A stretch of DNA of 64,000 nucleotides from JAMZMI01 sp047632435 (GCA_047632435.1 JBLICU010000003.1:1-64000), one strand, 5' to 3'; counted from the stretch's first letter, positions 35,350 to 43,996 are shown. Numbers and translations are program-made. The notes: generated from the sequence alone by a model not told the origin.

Positions 35350-36868
35350 GGTATAAAGGTAACGTGATTGTGAATTTACTTCCTCGTCCGGGTTCGCTAT
35401 CTACTGCGATTGTTCCATTTTGTGCATCAGTCATGGTTTTCACATAAGCCAAACCAAGCCCAAAACCTTTCACATTATGAATATTGCCAGTGGGGACGCG
35501 ATAAAATTTTTGAAAAATATGTTTTTGTGCCTCACGGGACATCCCTATCCCGTGATCCTGTACTGAGAACATAATGCTTTGCGATGTATTTCGAGTCCGT
35601 ATAGTAATGTGAGGTGCATCCGGAGAATATTTATTGGCATTGTCAAGCAGATTTAGAATGATGTTGGTCATGTGAGTTTTATCAACCAAGACCTGTGGTT
35701 GATTCGCTTCAAAAATTGCTTTCAAGCTTCCTCCGCGCTTCTCAATTTGAATCATCGTTTTGTCGATTGCAATATCTATTAATTGGTGAAGATTAATTTC
35801 TTCCTGCTTCAAATTGAAATCACTTTTCTCCAAAGCAGCCATATTAAGTACACGCTCTACTTGCTCACCTAATCGACTGTTTTCTTCTGCAATGACCTTA
35901 AGATACCGATCCCGCATATCCGGAGCTTGCAGAATGTCTTTATCATTGAGCGCTTCGGCGGCTAATGAAATAGTCGCAATAGGCGTTTTGAGCTCATGGG
36001 TCATGTTGTTGATGAAGTCATTTTTAATCTCAGAGAGCTTTTTTTGTCGCATGATCGTGACAATGGCAAATCCAAAAGTTGATGCGATGATCAGAATCAA
36101 AAAACCAGAACTGGCCATTGTCAACCAAATTTTACGAAGGAGAAATCCTTCTTTATCAGGAAAATCTATCACCAGCCAATTTTGATCTCCCATCAAATCG
36201 TTAGGAAATAAGCTTGTTTTCAGTTCGGTTTGTTCCAAATTTTGCTTTGCATCATAATTGGTTAAATGTACAAATCGATTTTGCATGGGAGAAATCACTC
36301 CATATTCAAATTTGATATCAATTCCTCTGCCGGACAATTCACTTTTCAACAATGAATCCAATTGTTCAGGACGAAATCTCGTTGATATAGATCGATTGGG
36401 AATCAGCATATTTTCCAATACCTGAAAGATCATTTCAGATTTTCGATTCACTTTCGCCAATTGCTGATCAATCCACTGTTGTTGTTGCGCATCTGCATTA
36501 AACTCGATTGTTTGGTTGGTGGATTGTATGTCTAAAACAATACTAAATCCATTGTCAGAATAAATAGTGTCTGTTTTGATTTCAATCCCTGCGTTATTTG
36601 GCGAGCTGGGTGGACCAAAAGGATCCACACTTCCGGGGGAATTAAAAAGCCCACTTGCTGAAAACTGAAATTGGTTGTGAAAGGCGAATAAAGCTTCCTG
36701 CTTTTCTAATTTTTCAGAAACACTTTGAAGAGCATCCATGACATCCCTTTTAAAGCCCTCTTCATTGGCACCAACTACCGCTTCAATCCAGTACAACTGG
36801 AACCCAATGAGTCCTACTAGCCCCATGGTCATTACGGCTATGATCCACCTGATTGTTATTGTTTTCAC
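35342..36868 (-). CDS. Sensor histidine kinase, pair 1
   Basis: 508 residues. The N-terminal helix is WIIAVMTMGLVGLIGFQLYW, followed by a roughly 220-residue periplasmic sensor and a second helix (LTMASSGFLILIIASTFGFA). The kinase core has H-box NNMTHELKTPIATISLAAEAL, N-box LLDNANKYSP and GFGLGLAYVKT. It phosphorylates the regulator encoded 8 bases into its own 3' end. Similar in plan to the RprX-type kinases of Bacteroides and to kinase 2. Divergent from the exported protein at 37107. Signal unknown. Confidence 0.93.
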   Translation of the reverse strand: MKTITIRWIIAVMTMGLVGLIGFQLYWIEAVVGANEEGFKRDVMDALQSVSEKLEKQEALFAFHNQFQFSASGLFNSPGSVDPFGPPSSPNNAGIEIKTDTIYSDNGFSIVLDIQSTNQTIEFNADAQQQQWIDQQLAKVNRKSEMIFQVLENMLIPNRSISTRFRPEQLDSLLKSELSGRGIDIKFEYGVISPMQNRFVHLTNYDAKQNLEQTELKTSLFPNDLMGDQNWLVIDFPDKEGFLLRKIWLTMASSGFLILIIASTFGFAIVTIMRQKKLSEIKNDFINNMTHELKTPIATISLAAEALNDKDILQAPDMRDRYLKVIAEENSRLGEQVERVLNMAALEKSDFNLKQEEINLHQLIDIAIDKTMIQIEKRGGSLKAIFEANQPQVLVDKTHMTNIILNLLDNANKYSPDAPHITIRTRNTSQSIMFSVQDHGIGMSREAQKHIFQKFYRVPTGNIHNVKGFGLGLAYVKTMTDAQNGTIAVDSEPGRGSKFTITLPLYHG

Positions 36869-36907
36869 TGGTCAAATCTACGGTGAATATTGGCCTGTGA
36901 TGTCCAT

Positions 36908-36943
36908 TTAACCTTTTTTAACAATGATTAACACCCTTTTAAC
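36908..36943 (+). promoter_or_regulatory. Operator candidate: four TTAAC half-sites, 10-11 bp apart
   Basis: TTAAC begins at 36908, 36918, 36928 and 36939 on the plus strand, on one face of the helix. Such direct repeats are typical of OmpR/PhoB-family dimers in tandem. The cluster lies between the kinase 1 start and the exported-protein gene. The same pattern recurs at 39946-39982. Confidence 0.65.
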
Positions 36944-36965
36944 AGTGGTACGTAACCCTGCTTCG

Positions 36966-36973
36966 TACATTCG
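36966..36973 (+). promoter_or_regulatory. -7 box TACATTCG for the T9SS protein
   Basis: Five of six fixed positions match TAnnTTTG. It starts 23 bp after the last TTAAC ends, placing the operator at an activator position. There is no TTG at -33, as expected of an activator-dependent promoter. Confidence 0.5.
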
Positions 36974-37027
36974 TTGAGTGAAAATTTAAAACTTTGAAAT
37001 GAGCATGATTAATGGAAACACCAACCG

Positions 37028-37078
37028 ATGGATGAATATAAACCATGCGAATTCCATCGCGCCACCGCGACCGGCTAG
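37028..37078 (+). other. Possible 16-codon leader ORF and GC-rich leader
   Basis: The 5' leader of the T9SS gene (about 36980-37106) contains ATG at 37028 and TAG at 37076 with a 16-residue frame, MDEYKPCEFHRATATG, ending in an unusually GC-rich patch (CGCGCCACCGCGACCGG). The main frame is also open through the leader without a hydrophobic N-terminus. A leader peptide or a structured leader is possible; chance is equally possible. Confidence 0.3.
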
Positions 37079-37106
37079 GCGACCATTAAAAATCAATTAC
37101 ATAAAC

Positions 37107-37973
37107 ATGAAAAACACAGTAACGAAATATTTAGTTAGCGCAACTTTGATCCTTTTGGCGGGGTTCGTCGCTACGGCACAGGATAATGAAACAAAAGGAA
37201 AGATAAAACTTCAAATTACCAGAGAGATCAATGGTGAGAAAAAGGTTTTTGAAGGTGAATATGAAAATGAGGCTCAAATGCATGCCGATCTGAACTATCA
37301 GGAATTTATTGAGGATGAAACTGATACAGACTTCAATTTCAATTTTTCTGGTGATCAGGATGTGATGTTAATTATTCAAAAATTATTGGATCAAAATGGG
37401 TTCAATTTTTCTTTTGGAGATGGCGGCAATCAGTTCCAATTCGGGTTTGATTCTGCAGATGCGATGGGTTTACAAGATCTTAAAAAAATGGCTGAGGAAA
37501 TGAAAAATCTGCATGGCAACATGCTATTCGAATTTGATGATGGAGATATGAACTGGATTTTTTCTGATTCTACATCGAAAGCTTTTTACAAACAAATACA
37601 AACACCCGATGGTAAAAATGATCAGGGAAGAATGATAGTTATCAAAAAACTTGAAATCAAAGATGTGGATGTTGATGAGTTTGGAAAGAAAGGAATTGTG
37701 AAAGATTCGGAAGCTTTAAGTTTAGACCAATTCGATTATTACCCAAACCCATCCAATGGAGAATTCAACCTAAGGTTTAAAGTGCCCCAGCAAGGAGAGC
37801 TTTCTGTGAAGATTTATGACCTGAATGGAAAAGAAATTTTCTCCAGATACTTTACACAGTTTGGAGGTTTTTATCAAGAGGCCATTGATCTAACTAGCCA
37901 GAATGAAGGCATTTATTTGCTTGAAATAAAGTTGGACAAGAGACGGCTAACGCGAAAGATTGTGATCGAGTAA
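37107..37973 (+). CDS. Exported protein with T9SS type A sorting domain
   Basis: About 288 residues from MKNTVTKYLVSATLILLAGF, a signal peptide ending near VATAQ; the frame is open further upstream but those codons form the leader. The middle is rich in Phe, Asn and Asp (TDFNFNFSGDQDVM, MLFEFDDGDMNWIF) and resembles nothing I know. The C-terminus has the T9SS sorting domain: DYYPNPSNGEFNLRF, VKIYDLNGKEIF, GIYLLEIKLDKRRLTRKIVI. It is therefore secreted across the outer membrane. Its 3' end overlaps regulator 2 by 27 bases, convergently. Confidence 0.85.
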   Translation: MKNTVTKYLVSATLILLAGFVATAQDNETKGKIKLQITREINGEKKVFEGEYENEAQMHADLNYQEFIEDETDTDFNFNFSGDQDVMLIIQKLLDQNGFNFSFGDGGNQFQFGFDSADAMGLQDLKKMAEEMKNLHGNMLFEFDDGDMNWIFSDSTSKAFYKQIQTPDGKNDQGRMIVIKKLEIKDVDVDEFGKKGIVKDSEALSLDQFDYYPNPSNGEFNLRFKVPQQGELSVKIYDLNGKEIFSRYFTQFGGFYQEAIDLTSQNEGIYLLEIKLDKRRLTRKIVIE

Positions 37974-38645
37974 TGTGAAACCAACACCATGGTTATTACG
38001 GATTTCTAGCCCGGAATCTGACTTTAAATATTTTCTCAGCCTGGATATGAAAACATCTAGACTTCTTCCCTTGAAATAATCATTTTCACCCCAAATCTGT
38101 ACCAGAATATCTTCACGTTTTACCAACTGCTCCTTATTTACCAAAAGCATTTCGAGCAGATCAGCTTCCATTTGAGTGAGGTTGATCGTTTCTATCCCGC
38201 CAACGATTTGAAGATTTTTGATGTCAAATTCAAGCTGACCTAAATTTAAAATAGCAGCCTTTTGAATTGGGGCACCTTTTCTTCGGAGAAAGACCTTGAT
38301 TCGGTATGCGAGCTCTGCCATGGAAAACGGCTTGGTTACATAATCGTCACCTCCTATTTCAAAACCACGCAAGCGGTCTTCTTCTAGGGATTTTGCAGTG
38401 AGAAAAATGATAGGGATAAACTCATCTTTCGTACGAATCTTTTCTACCAAAGAAAATCCATCAAGCCCTGGCATCATCACATCGACCAAACAAAGGTCAA
38501 ATGATCCTGACTCAAATTGCAGTAGTCCTTGTGCTCCATCTTTGGCATGCACTACCTGAAAACCAAGGGCTGTAAGCTGATCCATGATGACATATCCCAG
38601 GTTTTCATCATCTTCTGCGAGTAATATATTTGCAAGTTTGCTCAT
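37947..38645 (-). CDS. OmpR/PhoB-type response regulator, pair 2
   Basis: 232 residues: receiver with Asp in LCLVDVMMPGLDGF, YVTKPFSM and a C-terminal winged helix (NLTQMEADLLEMLLVNKE, GRSLDVFISRLRKYLK, NNHGVGFTL). It overlaps kinase 2 by 4 bases (ATGA, 38642-38645). It shares design and many blocks with regulator 1. Its 3' end overlaps the T9SS gene, so antisense transcription between the two modules is possible. Confidence 0.93.
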   Translation of the reverse strand: MSKLANILLAEDDENLGYVIMDQLTALGFQVVHAKDGAQGLLQFESGSFDLCLVDVMMPGLDGFSLVEKIRTKDEFIPIIFLTAKSLEEDRLRGFEIGGDDYVTKPFSMAELAYRIKVFLRRKGAPIQKAAILNLGQLEFDIKNLQIVGGIETINLTQMEADLLEMLLVNKEQLVKREDILVQIWGENDYFKGRSLDVFISRLRKYLKSDSGLEIRNNHGVGFTLLDHNLSR

Positions 38646-39868
38646 TTGAGGGGAAGAATCAATGTGAATGTTGTCTGCTGATCTAAGGAGTCTAAATGAA
38701 TACGACCTTTGAAATTTTTGAGAGCGGTTTTAACAAAATAAAGCCCCAGCCCAAAGCCTTTGACATCATGTCTATTGCCACTCGGGATCCGATAAAATTT
38801 TCTAAAGATGTTTTTTTGTGATGCTGCTGGAATGGACTCCCCATCATTGATCATTTTGATGATGAGATCCTTACTTGAGGATATGGAAATAATTTCAACT
38901 TTCTTTTCACCATATTTAATGGCATTGTCCAATAGGTTGAAAATAATTTTTTCAAAATCATCTGGATTTCCCTCGATAGTCAGGTTTTTAGCTGAAAGGG
39001 TCAATTCTATTTTTCTTTCAAATCCCGAAAAACGATCTACGACGCTACAAATGACTTTGTTTACATCAATTGTTTCTTTGACTTTGTTCGATCTGTGTTC
39101 TATGGCCGTGGTATCAAGCAATCGGGTAATATGCTCCTGAAGGCGCTCACTTTCGGATCTTACAATTTCGGCATATTTTTTCCCTCTTGCCGAATTGGTT
39201 TCCAGTTGCAACACTTCAGAAGAAAGTATCAAAGTTGAAAGTGGTGTTTTGAATTCGTGGGTCATGTTATTAATGAAATCCTTTTGAATTTCGCTGAGTC
39301 TTTTTTGTCTGAGTATTACAAAAAGCGCATAACCAAAGAAAATAGTAATGAGGACTGTGAGCAGGCTGGTGAATTTCCAGAATCCGAGATCATTGACCAA
39401 CCCGCTATTCTTATTGGGGAAATACACTCCAAAATAATATTCATCATTGTCCAATTTTGGCAAGCTGCCCAATGGTTCCACTTTGTCCTTTCCAAAGGAG
39501 ATAAAGTCGCCATACACCATGCTTTGTGTCTGGCAGTCGTACACGCCAAATTCAAAATCTTCTTGAACATTCCTTTTTTGAAATTCGGCTCGAATGAGAT
39601 AAGCAAGAGATGATAAATTGATGCTGAAATTGGTGCGAGCGATGAAATAACTTGAGGAAATCTGGTCAATGGGGTCATTTGAAATATCATTCCCGTTGAT
39701 CTCGCAGAGTGACTCAACCACATTTCTGAGTGCCATTTGCACATTGTGACTGAATTGCGCTTCTTGATTTTTGATAGCTTTTGAAACCCAAAATATCTGA
39801 GTAAAGATGATTCCACTCAGGGTAAGGGAACCAAGAAGAATGATAAGACGAATGGGTGCGTTTTTCAT
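38642..39868 (-). CDS. Sensor histidine kinase, pair 2
   Basis: 408 residues, 100 shorter than kinase 1 because the periplasmic sensor is smaller. Membrane helix near the start (LIILLGSLTLSGIIFTQIFW) and around residue 170. Kinase motifs: NNMTHEFKTPLSTLILSSEVL, LLDNAIKYG and GFGLGLYFVKT. The same H-box spacing and the same membrane-sensor plan indicate common descent with kinase 1, now facing different signals. Divergent from the DUF1573 gene. Confidence 0.92.
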   Translation of the reverse strand: MKNAPIRLIILLGSLTLSGIIFTQIFWVSKAIKNQEAQFSHNVQMALRNVVESLCEINGNDISNDPIDQISSSYFIARTNFSINLSSLAYLIRAEFQKRNVQEDFEFGVYDCQTQSMVYGDFISFGKDKVEPLGSLPKLDNDEYYFGVYFPNKNSGLVNDLGFWKFTSLLTVLITIFFGYALFVILRQKRLSEIQKDFINNMTHEFKTPLSTLILSSEVLQLETNSARGKKYAEIVRSESERLQEHITRLLDTTAIEHRSNKVKETIDVNKVICSVVDRFSGFERKIELTLSAKNLTIEGNPDDFEKIIFNLLDNAIKYGEKKVEIISISSSKDLIIKMINDGESIPAASQKNIFRKFYRIPSGNRHDVKGFGLGLYFVKTALKNFKGRIHLDSLDQQTTFTLILPLK

Positions 39869-39945
39869 TTTATTTTAGAATCTGAGGCATCAAATGACCC
39901 ATTAACCATACTAAGTAATAGCTTTTCTCTGGGATTTAAAGATCG

Positions 39946-39982
39946 TTAACATCGCATTAACAATTGTTATACATTCATTAAC
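39946..39982 (+). promoter_or_regulatory. Operator candidate: TTAAC repeats, second copy of the pattern
   Basis: TTAAC at 39946, 39957 and 39978, with a degenerate TTATA at 39967: steps of 11, 10 and 11 bp. Measured back from the last half-site, the offsets are 32, 21 and 11, against 31, 21 and 11 at the first operator. It lies between kinase 2 and DUF1573. Confidence 0.65.
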
Positions 39983-40004
39983 AGCACTTTGCTTTTATCT
40001 TATT

Positions 40005-40012
40005 CAGTTTTG
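40005..40012 (+). promoter_or_regulatory. -7 box CAGTTTTG for DUF1573
   Basis: Five of six fixed positions of TAnnTTTG match. It starts 23 bp after the last TTAAC ends (39982 to 40005), exactly as at the sister promoter. Confidence 0.5.
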
Positions 40013-40034
40013 GGGCGAACAAAAAAACAAAAAC

Positions 40035-40400
40035 ATGAGAAAAACACTTTTAATTTTAGCTTCGGGCATTGCCATAGCGGCAATCGCATCTGTCAGTCCA
40101 TTGGCATGGAAAATGACCACTCTTGATTTGGGAGAGGTCAAAGCCAATGAAGTCACTGATATCAATTTTGAATTTACCAACACTGCAAACAATGAAGTAT
40201 CCATACTAGAGGCAAAGGGATCTTGTGGCTGCACCCAGGTGGAATACCCAAAAGAAGCACTTGCTCCTGGGGAAACGGCGCAGATCGCCGCAAAGTTTAA
40301 GTCATCAAAACCCGGTGTATTCAGCAAAACGATTAGTATCAAAACGAATGTAGCAGAAAACTATACCGTACTTACATTCAAAGGAACAGTAGTAGAATAA
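40035..40400 (+). CDS. DUF1573 exported protein
   Basis: 121 residues with a signal peptide (RKTLLILASGIAIAAIAS). An Ig-like beta-sandwich follows: DLGEVKANEVTDINFEF, the signature cysteine motif KGSCGCTQVEYP and ALAPGETAQIAAKF. DUF1573 proteins are abundant, small periplasmic or cell-surface proteins of Bacteroidota without a fixed function. It sits divergently from kinase 2 behind the TTAAC operator, so it is probably a target of that system. A strong terminator follows. Confidence 0.88.
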   Translation: MRKTLLILASGIAIAAIASVSPLAWKMTTLDLGEVKANEVTDINFEFTNTANNEVSILEAKGSCGCTQVEYPKEALAPGETAQIAAKFKSSKPGVFSKTISIKTNVAENYTVLTFKGTVVE

Positions 40401-40404
40401 ACCT

Positions 40405-40439
40405 ATAAACCTGTTGCGAAATTCTTGCAACAGGTTTAT
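40405..40439 (+). terminator. Terminator after DUF1573
   Basis: A perfect 13-bp stem, ATAAACCTGTTGC with GCAACAGGTTTAT, around GAAATTCTT, followed by TTTGATCCC. Placed 5 bases after the stop. Confidence 0.75.
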
Positions 40440-40467
40440 TTGATCCCTTATATTTGCTCCATTGATT

Positions 40468-40542
40468 GGGAAGTTAGCTCAGTTGGTTTAGAGCATCGCC
40501 TTGACAGGGCGGGGGTCGCTGGTTCGAATCCAGTACTTCCCA
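40468..40542 (+). tRNA. tRNA-Val (anticodon GAC)
   Basis: Acceptor GGGAAGT/ACTTCCC, D stem GCTC/GAGC, anticodon stem CGCC/GGCG around TTGACAG (anticodon GAC), T stem CTGG/CCAG around TTCGAAT, discriminator A. All stems pair well; CCA is not fully encoded. Confidence 0.95.
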
Positions 40543-40619
40543 CATTTATTGCATTGGTTTCCAAACCGAATTTTAGCCAAGAATCCACGGTTCCTTTTGT
40601 CTAAAGGATTTATTAAACC

Positions 40620-41123
40620 TCACTTTGCATACCAGTCATTCAAAAAAATGTTGTGTTTTTCACTAATGAAAGAAAGGTTCGCTTCCATTTCCTTTTCTTC
40701 ACTCACAGCGATGTGCAGACCAATCATTTCGTCCCAATACTTTAAGGCTTTAGCATGTAAATGCAAGGTGTTGTATGAAGCTATTTTATAATGAATGATA
40801 TGTGACAAGGCGTTGATGAGTTCTTCCTCCCGAATAACCTCGTTGGCAGTGCGCTCCACGGCAGCTCGGTACTCATTTATAATATTCTCGATGACGTAGG
40901 TTCTGTTCTTATCAATGGGTAAAAACAATTGATAGAACACCTTGCGCAACATTTCCTTATGCCTTTTCACAGTTACACTATAAAAATTGATCCAATCCAG
41001 AAGAGGGCCATATTCAACTCTGGCTTTGAGCTCATCCAGGAAGAGATGCAGCGTTTTTTCTGCCTGATAGGTTTGGCAAAGTTCCTCTTCCAGTAAATCG
41101 TTTAAATCAAGTAAGTGTCTCAT
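40620..41123 (-). CDS. Ferritin-like (DUF892/YciF-type) protein
   Basis: 167 residues, almost wholly alpha-helical. Glu and His occur at helix positions typical of ferritin-like iron sites: LLEEELCQTYQAEKTLH, YSVTVKRHKEM, IREEELINALSHIIHYKIAS and LKYWDEMIGLHIAVSEEKEM. YciF-type proteins are stress-linked ferroxidase-fold proteins. The similarity is by pattern only, so the family is tentative. Standalone leftward gene after tRNA-Val. Confidence 0.55.
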   Translation of the reverse strand: MRHLLDLNDLLEEELCQTYQAEKTLHLFLDELKARVEYGPLLDWINFYSVTVKRHKEMLRKVFYQLFLPIDKNRTYVIENIINEYRAAVERTANEVIREEELINALSHIIHYKIASYNTLHLHAKALKYWDEMIGLHIAVSEEKEMEANLSFISEKHNIFLNDWYAK

Positions 41124-41219
41124 TTCAATATGTATTTGGGTATGAAGTTCCTCAATTATTTTTTGATAATTAATGACACAAATCAGCTGTTCATATAATT
41201 TTTCATTTTCATTGCGTAT

Positions 41220-42011
41220 ATGAATCGAATAAGCATTTTGGGATGTGGTTGGTTGGGTATGCCATTGGGTAAAAAATTGGTGGAATTAGGCTTTTCTGTA
41301 AATGGAAGCACAACACGCGAATCTAAATTAAACCACATTGAAGATTGCGGCATGACGCCATTTCAAATTGATTTGAAAAATCAGACCGACGGTTTTGATG
41401 CTTTTTTCAAGACTGAAATTTTGATCATAACCTTACCACCAAGCAATTCGGTAGATCCTCATGCTTACTTTGATCAACTGGAACTGATAAAGAAAAACGC
41501 ACAAACGAGTAAGGTTAAACACATCCTTTTTATTAGTTCCTCAAGTGTGTATTTGAATAGCAATGTTGAGGTTGATGAAAAAGATGCAAGTGAGCAAGCA
41601 ATGACAAGATCAGGAATCAGTTTGTTGGAAGCGGAGAAGATTTTTGAATCAAATGACAATACCATCTTACGATTCAGCGGTTTGGTTGGGGATGATCGCC
41701 ATCCGGGCAGATGGTTTGCGGGAAAGAAAAATGTGAAGGGAGGAAATGTGCCCGTGAATATGATTCATTTGGACGATTGTATAGGTGTAATCGAAACCAT
41801 CATTACTGGGAAATATTGGGGCGAAATATTCAACGCATGCTCAACTGAGCATCCGCTAAAAAAAGAATACTATCCAATACTGGCGCGGGAATTGGGACTA
41901 GAAAAGCCCCAGTTTGATGAAAATGATGATAGTGATTGGAAAATAGTCTCGGGTAAGTATTTCGTAGAAAAATCAGGTTATCAATACAAGCGCAGCATTT
42001 TTGATATTTAG
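41220..42011 (+). CDS. SDR-family epimerase/dehydratase-like protein (YeeZ type)
   Basis: 263 residues. The N-terminal dinucleotide fold is ISILGCGWLGMPLGKKLV (GxGxxG). The SDR serine region is ILFISSSSVYLNSN, and MIHLDDCIGVIETII matches the extended-SDR pattern; the catalytic Tyr-x3-Lys is not obvious. The YeeZ group has no known substrate. It ends in a 4-base convergent overlap with the next gene. Confidence 0.75.
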   Translation: MNRISILGCGWLGMPLGKKLVELGFSVNGSTTRESKLNHIEDCGMTPFQIDLKNQTDGFDAFFKTEILIITLPPSNSVDPHAYFDQLELIKKNAQTSKVKHILFISSSSVYLNSNVEVDEKDASEQAMTRSGISLLEAEKIFESNDNTILRFSGLVGDDRHPGRWFAGKKNVKGGNVPVNMIHLDDCIGVIETIITGKYWGEIFNACSTEHPLKKEYYPILARELGLEKPQFDENDDSDWKIVSGKYFVEKSGYQYKRSIFDI

Positions 42012-42259
42012 AATCTCCCCTCCCAATCACGGCCTCTTTTCTGAGCAGCAATATATCCACTATCTATTTTTTCGGCCAAAATGGGATTCATTTCACCTTG
42101 CGAGGTAAAATGAAAACGGCCACAATCTGCACATTGGTAAATTGTTTTTGGGCCTTGTCCAGGCTGATAGTCGTATTTGATCCAGGCTTCTACCAAGGCT
42201 CTTTCACCTGCTTCTCTGGTTTCGTGAATGATTTTTTTTGTGACGCAGCTTTCTCCCAT
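42008..42259 (-). CDS. Small zinc-ribbon-like protein
   Basis: 83 residues. One CxxC-type knuckle is visible (IYQCADCGRFHFTSQGE), plus Cys5 near the start. It could bind zinc, but only one clear pair is present. Unknown function. It lies just downstream of ispF and the M16 peptidase in a leftward operon. Confidence 0.6.
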   Translation of the reverse strand: MGESCVTKKIIHETREAGERALVEAWIKYDYQPGQGPKTIYQCADCGRFHFTSQGEMNPILAEKIDSGYIAAQKRGRDWEGRF

Positions 42260-42263
42260 TTTG

Positions 42264-42761
42264 TCAATCCCTTTTATATATCAAAGCTACTGCATGTGCC
42301 GCCACGCCTTCTTTTTTCCCAACAAAACCTAACCACTCCGTAGTAGTTGCTTTTATTGAAACATCATCTACCGGGAGACCCATTACTTCCGCCAATTTGA
42401 AACGCATTTCTTCAATATATGGTTCAATTTTTGGCTCCTGAAGGCACACAGTGGCATCTATGTTTACAATTCCATATCCCTTTTCAGAAACAAGACGCAC
42501 TACTTCTTTCAATAAAATCTTACTGTCAATGCCTTTGTATTTGGGGTCTTTGTCGGAAAAATGAAATCCTATATCCCTGAGACTTGCCGCACCTAAAAGC
42601 GCATCACAAATTACATGGATCAATACATCGGCATCAGAATGACCATATGCGCCATGAGAATGCGGTACATGGATTCCACCCAGCCAAAAGTCAACTCCTT
42701 CGGCAAGGGCATGTACATCGTATCCGTATCCAATTCTCACATTCGGCTTCATATCATTCAA
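42264..42761 (-). CDS. ispF: 2-C-methyl-D-erythritol 2,4-cyclodiphosphate synthase
   Basis: MEP isoprenoid pathway: cyclises CDP-ME 2-phosphate. 165 residues. The zinc ligands are in RIGYGYDVHAL and GAYGHSDADVLIHVICDALLG, followed by DIGFHFSDKDPKYKG and ATTTEWLGFVGKKEGVAAHA. The N-terminus overlaps the M16 peptidase stop by 4 bases, so it is co-transcribed leftward with it and with the zinc-ribbon gene. Confidence 0.95.
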   Translation of the reverse strand: MNDMKPNVRIGYGYDVHALAEGVDFWLGGIHVPHSHGAYGHSDADVLIHVICDALLGAASLRDIGFHFSDKDPKYKGIDSKILLKEVVRLVSEKGYGIVNIDATVCLQEPKIEPYIEEMRFKLAEVMGLPVDDVSIKATTTEWLGFVGKKEGVAAHAVALIYKRD

Positions 42762-43996
42762 TTTTTAGGAATATAATAAACAGTAGAGCAATTGGTCGAT
42801 TTCATGACCTGCTTTCCTGCATCTAATACATCCTCTTTGGTCACAGATTGGACGATGGCCAATTCATCATTGACCAGGCCTGTGTTTCCCAGAAAGGAAG
42901 CATAAGCCAATCCCATCGCTCGATTGAGTACTTCCGTTTCTCCGAAAACAATGGCAGATTCCGCTTGGTTTTTGGTTTTTTCCAACTCTTTCTCATCTAT
43001 TGTCCCAGACAAAATCTGATGGAGTACATCCTCAATCTCTTTGTCTACCTTTTCGATATCCACTCCTTCATTGATTTTTCCGGAAATGGTTAAGAGCCCG
43101 GGATCAACACTTCCTGTGGCATAGGCAGAGATGCTTGACATCCACTGGAGGTCATTTACAAATCGCTGATGCAAAAAAGAAGATTTCCCCCTGCCAAGAA
43201 TATCACCAAAGAGATCGGTGGCGTGGTACGCTTTACCTACTCTGCCAGGCATGTGATAGGCTTTGTAAATTGCCGCGGCAGGCACATCACTTCTTATCTC
43301 CAAAAACCTTGCTTCATTTTGAGACGGCTCCACAGGAATATGTCCGTTTACTTTTTTGGTAGATGGGATAGGGCCAAACCATTTTTCGGTGAGTGCCAAA
43401 GCTTTTGCTTCAGTGATATCACCTGCTACTACCAGTATGGCATTTGATGGGTCATAAAACTGATCGAAGAATGCTTTCACATCGTCCATTGTTGCATTTT
43501 CAATATGGCTGATTTCTTTTCCAATGGTTGGCCATTGATATGGATGTACTTTATAAGCAAGAGGACGTAATTTCAACCATAAATCTCCATAAGTCTGGTT
43601 CAAATAGCGTTGTTTAAATTCCTCAATGACCACTTTCCTTTGAACCTCCAATACCTTAGGGTCGAAAGAAAGGCTGAGCATACGATCGGATTCTAACCAA
43701 AAAGCTGTTTCAACATTAATCGATGGAATGGTGATATAATAATTCGTAATATCAGGACTGGTGAAGGCATTATTGTCTCCTCCCACATTTTGCAACGGAG
43801 AATCAAAATTTCCAATATTTTTCGATCCGCCAAACATCAGGTGTTCAAACAAATGTGCAAAACCTGTTTTATCTGGATTTTCGTTTCTTGAGCCCACTTT
43901 ATACAGGATATTCAAACAAACGACAGGCGAGAGATGGTCCTCGTGCACTATCAATTTGAGTCCGTTGGGGAGTAAATGTTCTTTGTAGTCGATCAT
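42758..43996 (-). CDS. M16 family peptidase
   Basis: 412 residues, a single M16 half, starting MIDYKEHLLPNGLKLIVHED. The inverted zinc motif HxxEH is FAHLFEHLMFGGS, with the distal Glu expected in VQRKVVIEEFKQRY. It looks catalytically competent. No signal peptide, so it is probably cytoplasmic or exported by another path. Proteins of this type often pair with a second M16 gene, which is absent here. Confidence 0.9.
   Translation of the reverse strand: MIDYKEHLLPNGLKLIVHEDHLSPVVCLNILYKVGSRNENPDKTGFAHLFEHLMFGGSKNIGNFDSPLQNVGGDNNAFTSPDITNYYITIPSINVETAFWLESDRMLSLSFDPKVLEVQRKVVIEEFKQRYLNQTYGDLWLKLRPLAYKVHPYQWPTIGKEISHIENATMDDVKAFFDQFYDPSNAILVVAGDITEAKALALTEKWFGPIPSTKKVNGHIPVEPSQNEARFLEIRSDVPAAAIYKAYHMPGRVGKAYHATDLFGDILGRGKSSFLHQRFVNDLQWMSSISAYATGSVDPGLLTISGKINEGVDIEKVDKEIEDVLHQILSGTIDEKELEKTKNQAESAIVFGETEVLNRAMGLAYASFLGNTGLVNDELAIVQSVTKEDVLDAGKQVMKSTNCSTVYYIPKN

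Noticed and set aside
36999..37106. N-terminal extension of the T9SS protein
   Set aside because: Residues before MKNTVTK form no signal or domain; a signal peptide begins at 37107.
37947..40012. A novel two-component defence system
   Set aside because: Both kinase/regulator pairs have canonical domains and face exported-protein genes; nothing suggests phage defence.
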